From the NCBI GenBank assembly GCA_002501885.1, contig DAON01000107.1:1-7068 (forward strand): DNA of 7,068 nucleotides, given 5' to 3'. The position numbers were made by a program, and so were the translations under genes. The DNA is from Euryarchaeota archaeon UBA220. Its GTDB lineage: Archaea > Thermoplasmatota > Poseidoniia > Poseidoniales > Thalassarchaeaceae. Positions 5,549-7,068 of this stretch are shown in pieces. The stretch's first letter is position 1. The number at the start of each line of letters is the position of its first letter. The notes under the pieces were generated by a model, which made no database searches, had not been told where the DNA came from, and saw nothing but the letters and a program-made list of their open reading frames with translations.

Positions 5549-7068
5549 CAGAAACCACCCCCGTGCCTTCTCTCTGCATGCTTCCAAGCGCTTCCGGCCA
5601 AGCGTGGAGAGTCCACATATTCCTCACTTGGAGTTACACTGACAACCCATCTTTCGTTCTGTTCATCAGCAGGAATAACCGGATCAAATCCAAACAAAGC
5701 ACCGTTGTGATATGGAGAATCATCCTCCATTGATGCACGGGCAGAATCTCTGGCAGAATGCTTGGCAGCCCGCGACTCAAGGACACCTTGTAATTCCGAA
5801 TGCTCGAGCCTAGGGGACTGCAATTCACTAGGCTCAACACTCTCTTCTTTGCACCTTTTCTCAATAAGACGATACATTCTGTCCGGGGTGATCGGCAATT
5901 CGCTAGTTCTAATTCCAATCGCATCATATACAGCGTTACAGACGGCCGGAAGTATTGGTAGAAGAGGGCCTTCTCCGGCCTCTTTGGCACCGAAAGGACC
6001 CTCTGAGTCATTCGACTCGACGATTATGGGCACAACCTCTGGCATTTCGTGAACGCTAGGAATCTTGTAGTCGAGCAGGTCTGGATTCATCAAGTGTCCA
6101 TTTCGTCCGTACTTCATTTCCTCACTAAGGACCTGCCCCAGACCCATGTGACATGAACCAATCATTTGCCCTTTTACAGATAGAGGATTCAGAGCCTTGC
6201 CGCAATCATGAGCAGCCCAGATCTTAACCACCTTTGTTTGGCCTGTCTCTGCATCTACCTTGACCTCAGCAACATATGCAGAGAATGAGTACGCCGGTGC
6301 AATTCCCGCTCCAGCACCCTTGTGGACTCTTCCCATTGGAGGGGTACGATAGGCCCCGGAAGAGACCAGTGCACCCTTTTCTTCCTGAGCCTTATGCAAA
6401 GCTTCGAGATAAGAAATCCCAATTGTAGGCTCTCTTTTGTCATATATTCGCCTGTCACCAATAACTAGCTTGTCAGACGACACGCCGGTGACCAATGAAG
6501 CGGCTTCAAGCAACTTCTCTCGAATATTCATAGCCGCCGAAATTGCCGCATTTGCATTCATGAAAGTAACACGAGATGAATATGAGCCCAAGTCGACGGG
6601 AGAGGTATCGGTCTCGCGACTACGAACTCGAATCATATCCAATGGCAGTCCAAGAACCTCGGCGACCGATTGGGCAACTACGGTATCTGAGCCTTGGCCA
6701 ATATCTGCTGCTCCGGTGTGAACAGTTACTCCTCCATCCATGTCTATCTTGAGATGGACAGTGGCATGGGGGAACTTGTTCGGCTCCCAGTGAATAGGCA
6801 GCCCGCTTCCGGAGATGAAGAATCCACAACCTATCCCTATCCCATGGCCATCTGGCAACTTGCGGAACTTGTCATCCCAGCCAGAAGCCTCCTTGACTCT
6901 CTCTAGACATTCTCTCATCCCTATGCTTGTGACTCTGAATCCGGTGATTGTAGCAGAATGAGGAGGCAGAAGATTAGCTAGTCTGAGTGTAATTGGATCC
7001 ACTCCCAATTGCTCAGCCAAATCATCCATTCCAACTTCGACCGCACACCTTGAGTTCACAGCTCCATG
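5548..7068 (-). CDS. Molybdenum-hydroxylase large (molybdopterin-binding) subunit, N-terminus beyond the right edge
   Basis: The last 506 codons of a xanthine-dehydrogenase-family large subunit, numbered from the first codon in the window. It opens with HGAVNSRCAVEVGMD, the family's cofactor-domain segment, so no start codon lies here; the GTG at 7059 is internal. Further motifs are GAADIGQGSDT (118-128), GSYSSR near 161, AHDCGKALNPLSVKGQMIG (286-304), and GPFGAKEAGEGP at 357-368. In that last motif Glu363 fits the catalytic glutamate that activates the molybdenum ligand. GPFGAKE and the HG start resemble 4-hydroxybenzoyl-CoA reductase alpha subunits more than xanthine or CO dehydrogenases, matching the neighbouring medium subunit. 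The family usually ends shortly after ITPDRMYRLI (393-402). Here about 100 more residues follow, with a SELQ-repeat, an Ala/Arg/Ser-rich stretch, and a Gly/Pro-containing end (HNGALFGFDPVIP onward). The stop overlaps the next start by one base. The enzyme family is secure, the substrate is not. Confidence 0.9.
   Translation of the reverse strand, partial: HGAVNSRCAVEVGMDDLAEQLGVDPITLRLANLLPPHSATITGFRVTSIGMRECLERVKEASGWDDKFRKLPDGHGIGIGCGFFISGSGLPIHWEPNKFPHATVHLKIDMDGGVTVHTGAADIGQGSDTVVAQSVAEVLGLPLDMIRVRSRETDTSPVDLGSYSSRVTFMNANAAISAAMNIREKLLEAASLVTGVSSDKLVIGDRRIYDKREPTIGISYLEALHKAQEEKGALVSSGAYRTPPMGRVHKGAGAGIAPAYSFSAYVAEVKVDAETGQTKVVKIWAAHDCGKALNPLSVKGQMIGSCHMGLGQVLSEEMKYGRNGHLMNPDLLDYKIPSVHEMPEVVPIIVESNDSEGPFGAKEAGEGPLLPILPAVCNAVYDAIGIRTSELPITPDRMYRLIEKRCKEESVEPSELQSPRLEHSELQGVLESRAAKHSARDSARASMEDDSPYHNGALFGFDPVIPADEQNERWVVSVTPSEEYVDSPRLAGSAWKHAERRHGGGF

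Noticed and set aside
5549..5587. Longer start for the FAD subunit at 5587
   Set aside because: It would add 13 residues without family likeness and overlap the upstream gene by 40 bases; ATG 5548 has a ribosome-binding site and the usual TGATG overlap.
5634..6011. Minus-strand ORF of 125 codons within the large-subunit gene
   Set aside because: Another frame of a gene whose molybdopterin-domain motifs are clear. I checked it because it overlaps the unusual C-terminal extension, but the main frame continues to a coupled stop.

Overview
The window looks archaeal, most plausibly a marine euryarchaeon of the Poseidoniia (Marine Group II/III) type. This is inference. It rests on AT-rich TATA-like elements rather than a clear -35/-10 promoter, G-rich Shine-Dalgarno sites, acidic secreted proteins, and a surface protein ending in a hydrophobic segment with a short basic tail after an LPSLGF sequence. 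No 16S rRNA or other phylogenetic marker is present, so a bacterial origin cannot be excluded. All five recognisable genes lie on the minus strand and read from the right edge towards the left edge.

Right block (about 3622-7068): a molybdenum-hydroxylase operon entering from beyond the right edge. It holds the C-terminal two thirds or so of a molybdopterin-binding large subunit. A one-base TGATG overlap joins this to an FAD-binding medium subunit that carries the extra cysteine-rich loop known from 4-hydroxybenzoyl-CoA reductase. One base after the medium subunit's stop begins a gene for a secreted, membrane-anchored protein with two probable beta-sandwich domains. The 2Fe-2S small subunit of the enzyme is not in the window. 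The large subunit has an unexplained C-terminal extension of about 100 residues.

Middle (3447-3621): a 175-base non-coding stretch, the only sizeable one. It has a T-rich possible terminator, two copies of a 15-base palindrome that differ only in the 3-base centre, a second palindrome overlapping one of them, a 20-base-spaced direct repeat, and two TATA-like elements.

Left block (1-3446): a MoxR-type operon. First comes a two-helix membrane protein with a large external domain of the DUF4350 type, then a MoxR-family AAA+ ATPase, then a DUF58 protein cut off by the left edge. In other genomes MoxR ATPases and DUF58 proteins work as a pair in chaperone-like or maturation roles, often with VWA, transglutaminase-like and DUF4350 membrane proteins, for surface or metal-centre assembly. 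Here the direct client is unknown. The neighbouring molybdenum enzyme and surface protein are possible clients, but the blocks are separated by what looks like an operon boundary.

I did not find a clearly new system such as a phage defence island, CRISPR array or mobile element. The points most worth following are the overlapping palindromes in the MoxR-operon leader, the large-subunit extension, the modified iron-sulfur loop, and the tight coupling of a cytoplasmic molybdenum enzyme to a secreted protein.
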